A stretch of 64,000 nt of DNA. Source: Gordonia iterans. GTDB taxonomy: Bacteria; Actinomycetota; Actinomycetes; Mycobacteriales; Mycobacteriaceae. The stretch covers positions 372,001 to 436,000 of the forward strand of contig NZ_CP027433.1 in the NCBI RefSeq assembly GCF_002993285.1, given 5' to 3'. The translations under genes were made by a program, and so were the position numbers. Below the pieces are notes generated by a model. That model saw only the letters and a program-made list of their open reading frames with translations, had not been told where the DNA came from and searched no databases. Shown piece by piece: positions 9,676 to 19,766 of the stretch. Numbering within the stretch: the first letter of the stretch is position 1; each line of letters begins with the position of its first letter.

Positions 9676-12177
9676 ATGGGGAAGCGGGGGCGGCTCAGCA
9701 TCCTGCTCGGCGCCGCTCCCGGCGTCGGCAAGACGTTCGCCATGCTGGAAGAGGGCCGCCGACTGCTGGCCGACGGGAAGGACGTCGTCGTCGGCGTCGT
9801 GGAGACGCACGGCCGGGCGGCGACCGCTGCGATGGCCGAGGGCCTTCCGTCGATTCGGCGAACCACGGTGGTCCATCGCGGGGTGGTCCTCGAGGAGATG
9901 GACCTCGCAGCCGTCCTGGCCCGGCGCCCGGAGATCGCGCTCGTCGACGAGCTGGCGCACAGCAACGCCCCCGGGTCGACGAACGACAAACGATGGCAGG
10001 ACGTCGACGAGCTCCTGGCGGCGGGGATCGACGTCATGTCCACCGTCAACATCCAGCACATCGAATCGCTCAACGACGTGGTGGAGCAGATCACCGGGGT
10101 GCCGCAGCGGGAGACCGTCCCCGACAGCTTCCTGCGCGGCGCGGACCGGATCGAAGTGGTCGACCTGGCGCCGCAGGCGCTCCGGGCGCGGCTCAGCAGC
10201 GGGGTCGTCTATCCGGCCGAACGCGTGGACGCCGCCCTCTCGAACTACTTCCGGCTGGGCAACCTCATCGCACTGCGGGAACTCGCGCTGATCTGGCTCG
10301 CCGACGAAGTGGACCAGGCTTTGCAGGGCTACCGGGAGGCGCACGGCATCGACAGCACCTGGGAAGCCAGGGAGCGCGTCGTGGTCGCGCTCACCGGAGG
10401 TCGTGAGGGCGAAACGCTCCTGCGGCGCGGCGCGCGCATCGCGGCACGATCTGCCGGCGGCGAACTGGTCGCGGTCCATGTGACGAGCCAGGACGGCCTT
10501 CGCTCGGCCGATCCCCGCGCGCTGGCCGAGCAACGCGCACTGGTCGAGAAGCTCAACGGCACCTACCACCAGATCATCGGCGACGACGTCCCCACCGCGC
10601 TCGTCGAGTTCGCCCGCTCGGTCAATGCGACGCAGCTCGTCCTCGGCGCCAGCCGGCGGGGCCGGATCGCGGCCGCCGTCTCCGGCCCGGGCATCGGCGC
10701 CACCGTGGTTCGGGAGTCCGGCGACATCGACGTGCACATGGTCAACCACGCGGCCGCGGGCAGCCGGGTCGCCCTCCCTCCGCTCACCGGTGCGCTGACG
10801 CGCAAACGCCGGATCCTGGGATTCGTCGTCGCGCTCCTCGGCGGCCCGGCGCTCACGGCCCTTCTGCTTCCGTTCCGGGGCGCCGAATCCATCACCACCG
10901 AGGTCCTCAGCTACCAGCTCCTCGTGGTCGTCGTCGCCCTCGTCGGCGGAATCTGGCCGGCACTCTTCGCCGCGGTGCTGTCCGGGGTGACGCTCGACTT
11001 CCTGTTCATCGAGCCGCTGTACCGGGTGCATATCCATCAGCCTCACCATCTGCTGTCCCTGATCCTCTACGTCATCATCGCGGGCCTGGTGAGCGTCATC
11101 GTCGGCCGTGCTGCCCGCTACACGCGTGCCGCACAGCGTTCGGCAGCGGAGGCGGAGCTCTTGCAGACCGTCGCCGGGAGCGTCCTGCGCGGGGACGACG
11201 CGCTCCACGCCCTGGTCGAGCGCACCCGCGAAGCCTTCCAGCTCCCCGGCGTCCGCCTGGTCTCGGACGACGAGGTCCTCGCTCAGTCCGGCGAGGCGGT
11301 GCCCGGGAGTGCACCGACCACGCTCCCCGTCACCGAGGACGGCCGTCTCGAGCTGTACGGCCGGGATCTGGCGGCCTCCGAGCAACGCCTGCTGGCCGTC
11401 GTCTGTGCACAGCTCACCGCTGCCCTCGAGCATCGGCACCTCGCCAGGGCGGCCGAACAGATCGAACCGATCGCGGCGTCCGACCGCGTGCGCGGGGCCC
11501 TCCTGTCGGCGCTCAGCCATGATCTGCGTCGCCCGCTGGCCGCGGCTACGGCTGCCGTGGGTGGGCTCAAGGCGGCCGGTCCCGAGCTCACTGTCGCGGA
11601 CATCCGGGAACTGCTCGACACGGCGGACGAGAGCCTGACCGCGCTCGCCACGCTCGTCACCGATCTCCTCGACGCCAGCCGTTTGCAGGCGGGGGTGCTC
11701 ACCCTCGCCGAGATCCCGGTGGATCCCGCCGACGCGATCGCACCCGCGCTCGACGAACTGCGGTTCGGGCCGACCGACGTCACCCTCTCCCTGCAGCACG
11801 GGACCGCGGTGGCCTATGCCGACCCGGTCCTGCTCCAGCGGGCGCTGGTCAACCTCCTCACCAACGCCCGGCGGTACAGTCCCGAGGGGACGCCCGTCCA
11901 TGTCAGCACGAGCACGTTCGGCGACCGGCTCGAGATCCGCATCATCGATCGCGGTCCCGGCATCCCGGACGAGAAGAAGGACGACGTCTTCCTGCCCTTC
12001 CAGCGGCTCGGCGACACCGACAACGACGCTGGACTGGGACTCGGACTCTCGCTCTCCCGCGGGTTCATCGAGGCCATGCACGGCACACTGGACCCGGAGG
12101 AGACTCCGGGCGGAGGACTGACGATGGTCATCGCCCTGCCCACGACGTCGCCCACCCAAGACCCCCTTCAGGAATGA
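9676..12177 (+). CDS. kdpD: Sensor histidine kinase KdpD
   Basis: An 833-residue sensor kinase with the full KdpD layout: the N-terminal KdpD domain with Walker A GAAPGVGKT and the DELAHSNAPGS block, a universal-stress-protein-like domain (residues about 235-365), four closely spaced membrane helices (about 375-480), a short GAF-like region, the HisKA domain with the phosphoacceptor in ALSHDLRRPL, and the HATPase domain ending GLGLGLSLSRGF. It senses low potassium or turgor and phosphorylates KdpE. Its stop overlaps the kdpE start (ATGA). Confidence 0.96.
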   Translation: MGKRGRLSILLGAAPGVGKTFAMLEEGRRLLADGKDVVVGVVETHGRAATAAMAEGLPSIRRTTVVHRGVVLEEMDLAAVLARRPEIALVDELAHSNAPGSTNDKRWQDVDELLAAGIDVMSTVNIQHIESLNDVVEQITGVPQRETVPDSFLRGADRIEVVDLAPQALRARLSSGVVYPAERVDAALSNYFRLGNLIALRELALIWLADEVDQALQGYREAHGIDSTWEARERVVVALTGGREGETLLRRGARIAARSAGGELVAVHVTSQDGLRSADPRALAEQRALVEKLNGTYHQIIGDDVPTALVEFARSVNATQLVLGASRRGRIAAAVSGPGIGATVVRESGDIDVHMVNHAAAGSRVALPPLTGALTRKRRILGFVVALLGGPALTALLLPFRGAESITTEVLSYQLLVVVVALVGGIWPALFAAVLSGVTLDFLFIEPLYRVHIHQPHHLLSLILYVIIAGLVSVIVGRAARYTRAAQRSAAEAELLQTVAGSVLRGDDALHALVERTREAFQLPGVRLVSDDEVLAQSGEAVPGSAPTTLPVTEDGRLELYGRDLAASEQRLLAVVCAQLTAALEHRHLARAAEQIEPIAASDRVRGALLSALSHDLRRPLAAATAAVGGLKAAGPELTVADIRELLDTADESLTALATLVTDLLDASRLQAGVLTLAEIPVDPADAIAPALDELRFGPTDVTLSLQHGTAVAYADPVLLQRALVNLLTNARRYSPEGTPVHVSTSTFGDRLEIRIIDRGPGIPDEKKDDVFLPFQRLGDTDNDAGLGLGLSLSRGFIEAMHGTLDPEETPGGGLTMVIALPTTSPTQDPLQE

Positions 12178-12872
12178 GCATGAAGATCCTCATCGCCGAC
12201 GACGATCCGCAGATGCTTCGAGCACTCCGCATCACGCTCACCGCCAAGGGCTACCGGATCATCACCGCCTCCGACGGAGCGGCCGCCATCTCCGCCGCGA
12301 TCGACCACCGCCCCGACATCTACCTCATCGATCTCGGGATGCCGCAGCTGGACGGGATGGAGGTGATCCACGGAATCCGGGGCTGGTCGCAGGCCCCGAT
12401 CCTGGTCGTGTCCGGCCGCGGAGGCGCCGTCGACAAGGTCGAGGCCCTCGACGCGGGCGCCGACGACTACATCACCAAGCCGTTCTCCGTGGAAGAACTC
12501 CTCGCGCGTATCCGCGCGCTCACTCGCCGCGTACCCCAGGGCGAGGCCGCGCCCGTGGTGCATCTGGGCGCCGTGACCGTCGACCTCGCCGCCCACAGCG
12601 TCTTCCGTGACACGCCAGAAGGGAAGCGGCAGATCCGGCTCACGCCGACCGAATGGCAGTTCATCGAGATCCTCGTCCGCAACGCGGGCAATCTGGTCAC
12701 CCGCCAGACGATCCTCACCACGATCTGGGGCACAGAGCACGCCGAGGACACCGGCTACCTGCGCCTGTACGTCTCGCAACTGCGCCGGAAGCTCGAGGAC
12801 GATCCCGCCCATCCCGTGCATCTGATCACCGAGCCGGGGATGGGCTACCGCCTGGTCGGGATGACGACGTAG
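12174..12872 (+). CDS. kdpE: Response regulator KdpE
   Basis: A 232-residue OmpR/PhoB-type regulator. The receiver domain has the acidic pair at residues 9-11, phosphoacceptor Asp53 (YLIDLGMPQ) and the KPF lysine near residue 103; the C-terminal winged helix ends with the usual LITEPGMGYRL. It is expected to activate the kdp promoter when phosphorylated by KdpD. A second in-frame ATG lies two codons downstream, so the true start may be 6 bases later. Confidence 0.95.
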   Translation: MSMKILIADDDPQMLRALRITLTAKGYRIITASDGAAAISAAIDHRPDIYLIDLGMPQLDGMEVIHGIRGWSQAPILVVSGRGGAVDKVEALDAGADDYITKPFSVEELLARIRALTRRVPQGEAAPVVHLGAVTVDLAAHSVFRDTPEGKRQIRLTPTEWQFIEILVRNAGNLVTRQTILTTIWGTEHAEDTGYLRLYVSQLRRKLEDDPAHPVHLITEPGMGYRLVGMTT

Positions 12873-12933
12873 CCGCGTGAGAACCCAGAGCGCGCGCCGC
12901 CTGGCGGGGCGCGTCCGGCTCGCCGTCGCCCGG

Positions 12934-13782
12934 TCAGGCCAGCCGCGTGATCCGGACGCTGACTTCCAGCGCGGAGGTGCCGCCACCGGTGTAGATGCCC
13001 TTGATCGGCGTCACGTCGGCGTAGTCGCGTCCCGAACCGATGAAGACGTGATGGCCGTCGACCGGTTTGTCGTTGGTCGGGTCGATGCCCCACCACCCGC
13101 CGGTCCATACCTCGATCCAGGCGTGGCTTTCGCCCTCCACCGTCTCGCCGATCTCCGCCGAGGCCTTCGGATGGAGGTACCCCGACACGTAGCGCGCCGG
13201 GATGCCGAGACTGCGCAGCATGACGAGCGTGACGTGGGCGTAGTCCTGGCACACGCCGGAGCGTCGTTCCCAGGCATCGGCGGCGGTGGTGTGCACCTCG
13301 GTGGCTCCGGGCAGATAGGTCATCTCTGCGTTCACCGCGGCCACCACCGCCTCGGCCGCGGCGGCCGGTTCCAGCGAGCCCGCCGCCTCCCTGGCCCGAG
13401 CGAGCAGCTCCGGCGTGTGCGGCGTGTACGGGGTGGGCGTCAGCATCTCGTCGAACTCGTCGACCACCTCGGCCGAACGCATCCGGTCCCAGTTCGCCGC
13501 GATCGACTCCGGCGAGCGGGTCTCGTCCTCGGTCTCCACCACGGCGGTGCTGACCACCTCCAGCCGGTCGTGCGGGGCGTGCAGGTCGAAGGTGATCACC
13601 TGGGTGCCCCAGTAGTCGCTGTACCTCGCCTGCCGGGCGCTGGGGGAGGTGTCCACATGCTCGAGGACGACCGACTGCCTGCTGTCGCTGCGAGGCGTGA
13701 TGCGGGTTTCGTTGAAGCTCTTGGTGACGGGCTCGGAATAGGTGAAGCCGGTCGTATGGACGACGCGCAGCCGGGTGGTCAT
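12934..13782 (-). CDS. Transglutaminase-like cysteine peptidase, bacterial N-terminal type
   Basis: A 282-residue protein with an N-terminal beta-rich domain starting RLRVVHTTGFTYSEPV, typical of the bacterial transglutaminase-like N-terminal family, and a transglutaminase core with catalytic Cys (RRSGVCQDYAHV), His (ESHAWIEVW) and Asp (WGIDPTND). The actual substrate of this family is not known; the catalytic triad suggests amide bond cleavage or formation. It is the last gene of a three-gene operon with an alpha-E protein and a circularly permuted ATP-grasp protein, and its start overlaps the alpha-E stop. This trio is a recurrent bacterial arrangement. Confidence 0.9.
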   Translation of the reverse strand: MTTRLRVVHTTGFTYSEPVTKSFNETRITPRSDSRQSVVLEHVDTSPSARQARYSDYWGTQVITFDLHAPHDRLEVVSTAVVETEDETRSPESIAANWDRMRSAEVVDEFDEMLTPTPYTPHTPELLARAREAAGSLEPAAAAEAVVAAVNAEMTYLPGATEVHTTAADAWERRSGVCQDYAHVTLVMLRSLGIPARYVSGYLHPKASAEIGETVEGESHAWIEVWTGGWWGIDPTNDKPVDGHHVFIGSGRDYADVTPIKGIYTGGGTSALEVSVRITRLA

Positions 13783-14747
13783 CGTGCTGCCTCTCCGTCG
13801 TGCCCGGCGGTGAGGCCGGTGTCGGTCCAGGAAACATACGGTGCGACGTGGAAGTGCTCCTCCACGACCGATTCGCTCACCAGCCGGCACGTCTGCTGCA
13901 GCCGGAGCAGATAGCCGGAGAGATCGCGCATCAGTTCGCGCGGATCGATGAACTCCAGGTTGCTGCGGGCCCGCCCGAGCAGCAGCAGCGCCTCGGACTG
14001 CGCGCCGACGCGGTCGGGCCGCTTGTCCAGCTCGGCGAGGTTCTGTTCGGCCACGCGCAGCGTGTGGAAGATCGACCGCGGGAACAGCCGGTCGACCATC
14101 ATGAACTCGACCACCTTCTCGGCCTCCACCGCGCCGCGATACGCGCGGATGTAGGTGTCCTGGCCGCCGGCCGCCATCAGCACGCTCATCCACGACGGCG
14201 AGCTCGCGTGATCGGCGGTCCGCGACAGGAGCAGCCGCGCGGTCATGTCGACACGCTCGATCGAGCGTCCCAGAAGCAGATAGCTGTAGCCGTCGTCGTG
14301 GCTGAGGGTGGCGTCGGACAGCCCGGCGAACATCGCGGCACGGCCCTTGATGTGAGTGAGGAAGTCGTGCGGGCCGAGCCGGCGCGCGCGGCGTTCCGCG
14401 TCGCCCAGGCCCATGTACGTCGCATTGAGGCATTCCCACATCTCACTGGAGATCACCTCCCGGGCGCCGCGGGCGTTCTCCCGCGCGGCCCGCAGCAGCC
14501 CGACGATGGAGCCGGGCGCGTTGCGGTCGTAGGCGACGGTGTCGGCCAGGCTCCACACCGAGTGCGGTCCTTCGCCCGGGTCGAAGCCGAGCACCGTGAG
14601 CACATGGCTCACCATGCGGTCGGTGTCGACGGTCGGATCCTCCAGCAGTTGCTGGACGGCGACGTCGAGGATGCGCGCCGTGTCGTCGGCGCGTTCGACG
14701 TATCGCCCGATCCAGAACAGCGAATCGGCGTTGCGAGCGAGCATCAT
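13779..14747 (-). CDS. Alpha-E domain protein (DUF403)
   Basis: A 322-residue, mostly helical protein starting MMLARNADSLFWIGRYVERAD, which is the hallmark of the alpha-E (DUF403) family. No catalytic residues are known for the family. It is the middle gene of the ATP-grasp / alpha-E / transglutaminase operon; the order and overlapping junctions (ATGATGA upstream, 4 bp downstream) suggest that the three proteins are made in fixed ratio and may act as a peptide-bond-forming or tagging system. That role is inference. Confidence 0.9.
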   Translation of the reverse strand: MMLARNADSLFWIGRYVERADDTARILDVAVQQLLEDPTVDTDRMVSHVLTVLGFDPGEGPHSVWSLADTVAYDRNAPGSIVGLLRAARENARGAREVISSEMWECLNATYMGLGDAERRARRLGPHDFLTHIKGRAAMFAGLSDATLSHDDGYSYLLLGRSIERVDMTARLLLSRTADHASSPSWMSVLMAAGGQDTYIRAYRGAVEAEKVVEFMMVDRLFPRSIFHTLRVAEQNLAELDKRPDRVGAQSEALLLLGRARSNLEFIDPRELMRDLSGYLLRLQQTCRLVSESVVEEHFHVAPYVSWTDTGLTAGHDGEAAR

Positions 14748-16462
14748 CGTCGTCCTCCTCGGTGCCGGTGGAGCACTCCTCGTTGTCTGAGGGATGCTCG
14801 TCGATCGGACGGCTCCGGCTCTCGCCGGCCGCCCGGAGCCGGGGCCACCGCCCGTTGCTGTTGTTGCTGCTGCTGTTGTTCGGTGGCGCCCGCGAGGGGA
14901 TCCATCGGCGGCACGGTGACCGCAGGCAGATCGGCGTCCAGCAGATCGACGACACCGGCCTCGGCCTCGTCGGCCGACCGGCGGGCGGCCAGCACCCAGG
15001 TGTCCTTGGAGCCGCCGCCCTGCGACGAGTTGACCACCAGCGAGCCCTTGGTGAGCGCGACCCGCGTCAGGCCGCCGGGCAGCACCCAGATCGACTCGCC
15101 GTCGTTCACGGCGAACGGCCGCAGATCCACGTGGCGCGGTTCCAGACTGTCGCCCACGAGCGTCGGATTGGTCGAGAGGGAGACCATCGGCTGCGCGATC
15201 CAGCCGCGGGGGTTCGCCCGGATCTTGTCGGCGAGCTCGTCGAGTTCGGCGCGAGTTGCCTGAGGGCCGAAGACGATTCCGTAGCCGCCACTGCCTTCGA
15301 CCGGCTTCACCACCAGCTCGTCGATGCGGTTGATCACTTCGGCGCATTCCTCGGGGAGCCAGCACCGCAGGGTCTCCACGTTGTCCAGGAGCGGATCCTC
15401 GCCGAGGTAGTAGCGAATGATCTCCGGGACGTAGGTGTACACCAGCTTGTCGTCGGCGACGCCGTTGCCGACGGCACTGGAGATCACCACGTTCCCGGCA
15501 CGAGCGGCGTTGACCAGACCGGCGACGCCGAGCATCGAGTCGGGGCGGAACTGCAGGGGATCGAGGAACTCGTCGTCGATCCGCCGGTAGATCACGTCCA
15601 CCCGTGTCTCGCCGTCGGTGGTGCGCATGTAGACCACGTTGTCCCGGCAGAACAGGTCGCGTCCCTCGACCAGCTCGACCCCCATCTGCCGGGCGAGCAA
15701 CGAGTGCTCGAAGTACGCCGAGTTGGCCACGCCCGGGGTCAGCACGACGACGGTCGGCTCGGCGACGCCCGACGGTGCGGAGCGGCGCAGCGCCCGCAGC
15801 AGATGCCGCGGGTAGTCGCGGACGGCGCGCACCCGGTGCGCGGCGAAGAGGTCGGGGAACACGCGCGCCATGGTGCGCCGGTTCTCCATCACGTACGAGA
15901 CGCCGGACGGCGAGCGCACGTTGTCCTCGAGCACGCGGAAGTCGCCCTGCTCGTCGCGGATCAGGTCGATTCCCGCGACGTGGATGCGCACGCCGTTGGG
16001 CGGGCGGATGCCGGCTGCCTGCCGGTGGAAGTGCTCGCACGAGTTGATCAGCCGCCGCGGGATCACGCCGTCGGACAGGATCGCCTGCTCGCCGTAGACG
16101 TCGTCCAGGAACATCTCCAGGGCGCGGACCCGTTGGGCGATGCCCGCCTCCAGCCTCGCCCACTCGGCGGAGCTGATCACCCGCGGGACCGGGTCGAGCG
16201 GGAACGGTCGTTCCTTGCCGGAGAGGGAGAAGGTGACGCCCTGGTCGATGAACGCCCGGCCGAGTGCTTCCAGCCGCGCGATCAGATCGGACGCCTCGAT
16301 CTCCGACAGGGCCTTGGCGATGCCGCGGTAGGGCGGGCGGACCGTGCCGTCGGGCCGGAACATCTCATCGAGGGCGTGCTGATCGATGCCGCCGTCGTAG
16401 TGCGCGAAAGCGGCGGCACCGAGGTGAGTGGGCGTCGGGTTCATAGGGGAATCGTCCCGCAT
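14744..16462 (-). CDS. Circularly permuted ATP-grasp protein (DUF404/DUF407)
   Basis: A 572-residue protein. The body from about residue 70 to 480 has the circularly permuted ATP-grasp type features (YGEQAI, GIDLIRDEQGDFRVLEDN, VVKPVEGSGGYGIVFGP), which imply ATP-dependent ligation of a carboxylate to an amine. The last 70 residues are unusual: eight consecutive glutamines encoded by mixed CAG/CAA codons, then an Arg/Pro/Gly-rich tail. The start at 16462 has a GGAGGG site 8 bases upstream; an alternative ATG is six codons in. It is the first gene of the operon with the alpha-E and transglutaminase genes. Confidence 0.88.
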   Translation of the reverse strand: MRDDSPMNPTPTHLGAAAFAHYDGGIDQHALDEMFRPDGTVRPPYRGIAKALSEIEASDLIARLEALGRAFIDQGVTFSLSGKERPFPLDPVPRVISSAEWARLEAGIAQRVRALEMFLDDVYGEQAILSDGVIPRRLINSCEHFHRQAAGIRPPNGVRIHVAGIDLIRDEQGDFRVLEDNVRSPSGVSYVMENRRTMARVFPDLFAAHRVRAVRDYPRHLLRALRRSAPSGVAEPTVVVLTPGVANSAYFEHSLLARQMGVELVEGRDLFCRDNVVYMRTTDGETRVDVIYRRIDDEFLDPLQFRPDSMLGVAGLVNAARAGNVVISSAVGNGVADDKLVYTYVPEIIRYYLGEDPLLDNVETLRCWLPEECAEVINRIDELVVKPVEGSGGYGIVFGPQATRAELDELADKIRANPRGWIAQPMVSLSTNPTLVGDSLEPRHVDLRPFAVNDGESIWVLPGGLTRVALTKGSLVVNSSQGGGSKDTWVLAARRSADEAEAGVVDLLDADLPAVTVPPMDPLAGATEQQQQQQQQRAVAPAPGGRREPEPSDRRASLRQRGVLHRHRGGRR

Positions 16463-16603
16463 CTCTGCGACCCTCCGTGTCGGAACTGTTGCCTACGTGT
16501 AACGACTTCTCCGGTCGGCGCCGGGCGCGGCTGCGGGCGCCCGTCGGCGTGGCGGTAGATTCGCCACCTGACACATCGTGACCGGATCGGCAGGAGAACT
16601 CAG

Positions 16604-17347
16604 ATGACGCGTGCAGGGACCAGAAGACGGATCGGGGCGGTCGTGCTGACCGGCGGGGCAGTGCTCGCACTCGCCGGCTGCGGGAGCGACGGCGACATCG
16701 GCTCCTTGGGAGATCCGAGCGCGCAGGCCCCGGCGGCCACGGTCAGCGCCGACCCCGCGAAAGCACCGTCGCTGGTGCTTCCCGCCGACGAATTCCCCGC
16801 CGGCTTCCAGGTGCAGGACATCCCCCGGTCGCAGATCCAGGAGATCACCGACCAGGTCCTCTCGGCGACGAAGGGGGCGACGATCAAGCCCGCGTCCTGC
16901 GCGCAGCTGACCCTGCTTCCGGACGAGTTCGACGTCAGTCAAGTGGGCCTCGCGGTGGCCTCCAAGGGCACCACCAGTCTCGCGACCGCGGTGTCCGTGC
17001 CGCAGGCCGACATGGCCGCCAGCCGCGCTGCGGTGACCGGCGACTGCTCCAAGCTCAGCATGTCCTTCACCACGGGTCCGGCCGCCGGCGCCACGGCGAC
17101 CGTCGACCAGAAGCTGGTCGATGCGCCCAAGAGCAAGGCACAGGAGTCGATGGTCGTGGTGCAGAAGACCGCGGCCACGGTCAACGGGCAGACGGTGCGA
17201 TCCGAATCCCGGATGGGCATCGCGATGGTCAACGGCTACCAGGTGACCGCGCAGTACATGAGCCCGGACGGCAGTCCGATCGACACCGGCGTGTTCGACG
17301 AGTTCTTCGTCGAAGTGATCGACCACGTCGCCGACGAGACCGCCTGA
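16604..17347 (+). CDS. Putative lipoprotein of unknown function
   Basis: A 247-residue exported protein. The first 25 residues form a lipoprotein signal peptide: arginine-rich start, hydrophobic core and lipobox LAGC. The mature part has two cysteines (KPASCAQ and GDCSK) that could form a disulfide, and resembles the general sensor-domain or LpqN-like lipoproteins of mycobacteria, but I cannot assign a family with certainty. It is a single gene, transcribed away from the ATP-grasp operon and ending at a strong hairpin shared with gdhA. Confidence 0.8.
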   Translation: MTRAGTRRRIGAVVLTGGAVLALAGCGSDGDIGSLGDPSAQAPAATVSADPAKAPSLVLPADEFPAGFQVQDIPRSQIQEITDQVLSATKGATIKPASCAQLTLLPDEFDVSQVGLAVASKGTTSLATAVSVPQADMAASRAAVTGDCSKLSMSFTTGPAAGATATVDQKLVDAPKSKAQESMVVVQKTAATVNGQTVRSESRMGIAMVNGYQVTAQYMSPDGSPIDTGVFDEFFVEVIDHVADETA

Positions 17348-17364
17348 CCGGTCCGGTTCTCACG

Positions 17365-17401
17365 ACGAGCGCCCCGCGGATCCGATCCGCGGGGCGCTCG
17401 T
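17365..17401. terminator. Bidirectional hairpin between lipoprotein gene and gdhA
   Basis: Two perfect complementary arms of 18 bases (17365-17382 and 17384-17401) are separated by one base. The stem is very GC-rich with no T-run, typical of actinobacterial terminators. It lies between two converging genes and can serve both. Confidence 0.8.
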
Positions 17402-17436
17402 GGTCGTGGGATTCCCGGGCGTCGTCCCGGCGACGC

Positions 17437-18855
<1,419 letters not shown>

Positions 18856-18922
18856 CTATCGGCGTCTTTGTAGCAATCGACAATCGGGACCGGAAAATCT
18901 GATGATGCCCGCCTGGCGCAGA

Positions 18923-19513
18923 TCAGCGGCGAGCGGGCTCGTCCGCGGTGTCGTGAGCGTCCTCGAGCGGCCGGAAGGCGGGTGTCTCGCGCCGGCCGAC
19001 GCCGAGCTGAAGAGACACCGCCACGGCGATCACGCCGACGACCGCCAGGGCGACCGCCGGCGCCCAGAAGTCGCGTGGACTCGCCGCGGCGACCGGATCG
19101 ACGGCGGCGAGAATGCCCAGGGCCACGGCGCCGAGCACACAGATCGCGGCGAGGACGCCCAGCGCGACGCTCCAGCTCCCGGCCCGCTTCTGCGCGGTGT
19201 CGCCGATGAAGCCGAGGGGCGGTCGGACGGTGTACTCCTGCCGCCACACGTGCAGGTCGCCGAGGGCGCCGGCGTGCTCCCAGCCGGAGCTCTCCCGGAA
19301 CCGGAAGTAGTCCGCCGGTGCCGGCTGGGAGCGGCGGTCGAGGACGTAGCGGACGGTGGACGGGATCCCTTCGTCGAAGCGCAGACGCAGGACGCCCAGA
19401 GCGTCGACGTCGCGAACATGCCGGCCGCGCGCGGCCTGCTTCTCCAGGTAGCGCTCGAAGGAGGCGGGGGAGAGGTGGCGGACGGGCACCAGCCAGGCGG
19501 TGTGCGTGGTCAT
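18923..19513 (-). CDS. DUF2812 membrane protein
   Basis: A 196-residue protein. The N-terminal part (VRHLSPASFERYLEKQAARG ... LRFDEGIP) resembles DUF2812, and two membrane helices lie near residues 118-138 and 148-170. In other bacteria DUF2812 genes usually sit next to a PadR-type regulator; none is visible here. The ATG at 19513 is chosen over longer frames because of a clear AGGAGGTTTCTTC site just before it. About 45-55 bases further upstream lies a 10-bp palindrome (gcttgcaagc, 19559-19568) that might be an operator. Confidence 0.7.
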   Translation of the reverse strand: MTTHTAWLVPVRHLSPASFERYLEKQAARGRHVRDVDALGVLRLRFDEGIPSTVRYVLDRRSQPAPADYFRFRESSGWEHAGALGDLHVWRQEYTVRPPLGFIGDTAQKRAGSWSVALGVLAAICVLGAVALGILAAVDPVAAASPRDFWAPAVALAVVGVIAVAVSLQLGVGRRETPAFRPLEDAHDTADEPARR

Positions 19514-19702
19514 GAAGAAACCTCCTGATCCGAAGGGGGACAACCGCATTCGACTCCAGCTTGCAAGCGTGTAACACTGTGATGCAAGGCGATTGGAACA
19601 ATTGGCGGGCAACGTCTCATTCCAGCCGGGATGTGATCGACGTCTCCGGACTTCGGGACGTCCGCGGCGTCGCGAGGTCCGGAGGCGGCGTCGTATGCCG
19701 AT

Positions 19703-19746
19703 GCCGAACGGCCCCCCGATCGTGTTGATCAGGAGGACCGTTCGGC
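19703..19746 (-). terminator. Hairpin downstream of the DUF6777 gene
   Basis: Nine-base arms GCCGAACGG (19703-19711) and CCGTTCGGC (19738-19746) flank a 26-base loop. It starts 20 bases past the DUF6777 gene stop, so it probably ends that transcript. The rest of 19514-19702 holds no gene that I can see. Confidence 0.5.
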
Positions 19747-19766
19747 GGAATCCGGCGTGCGGACGA

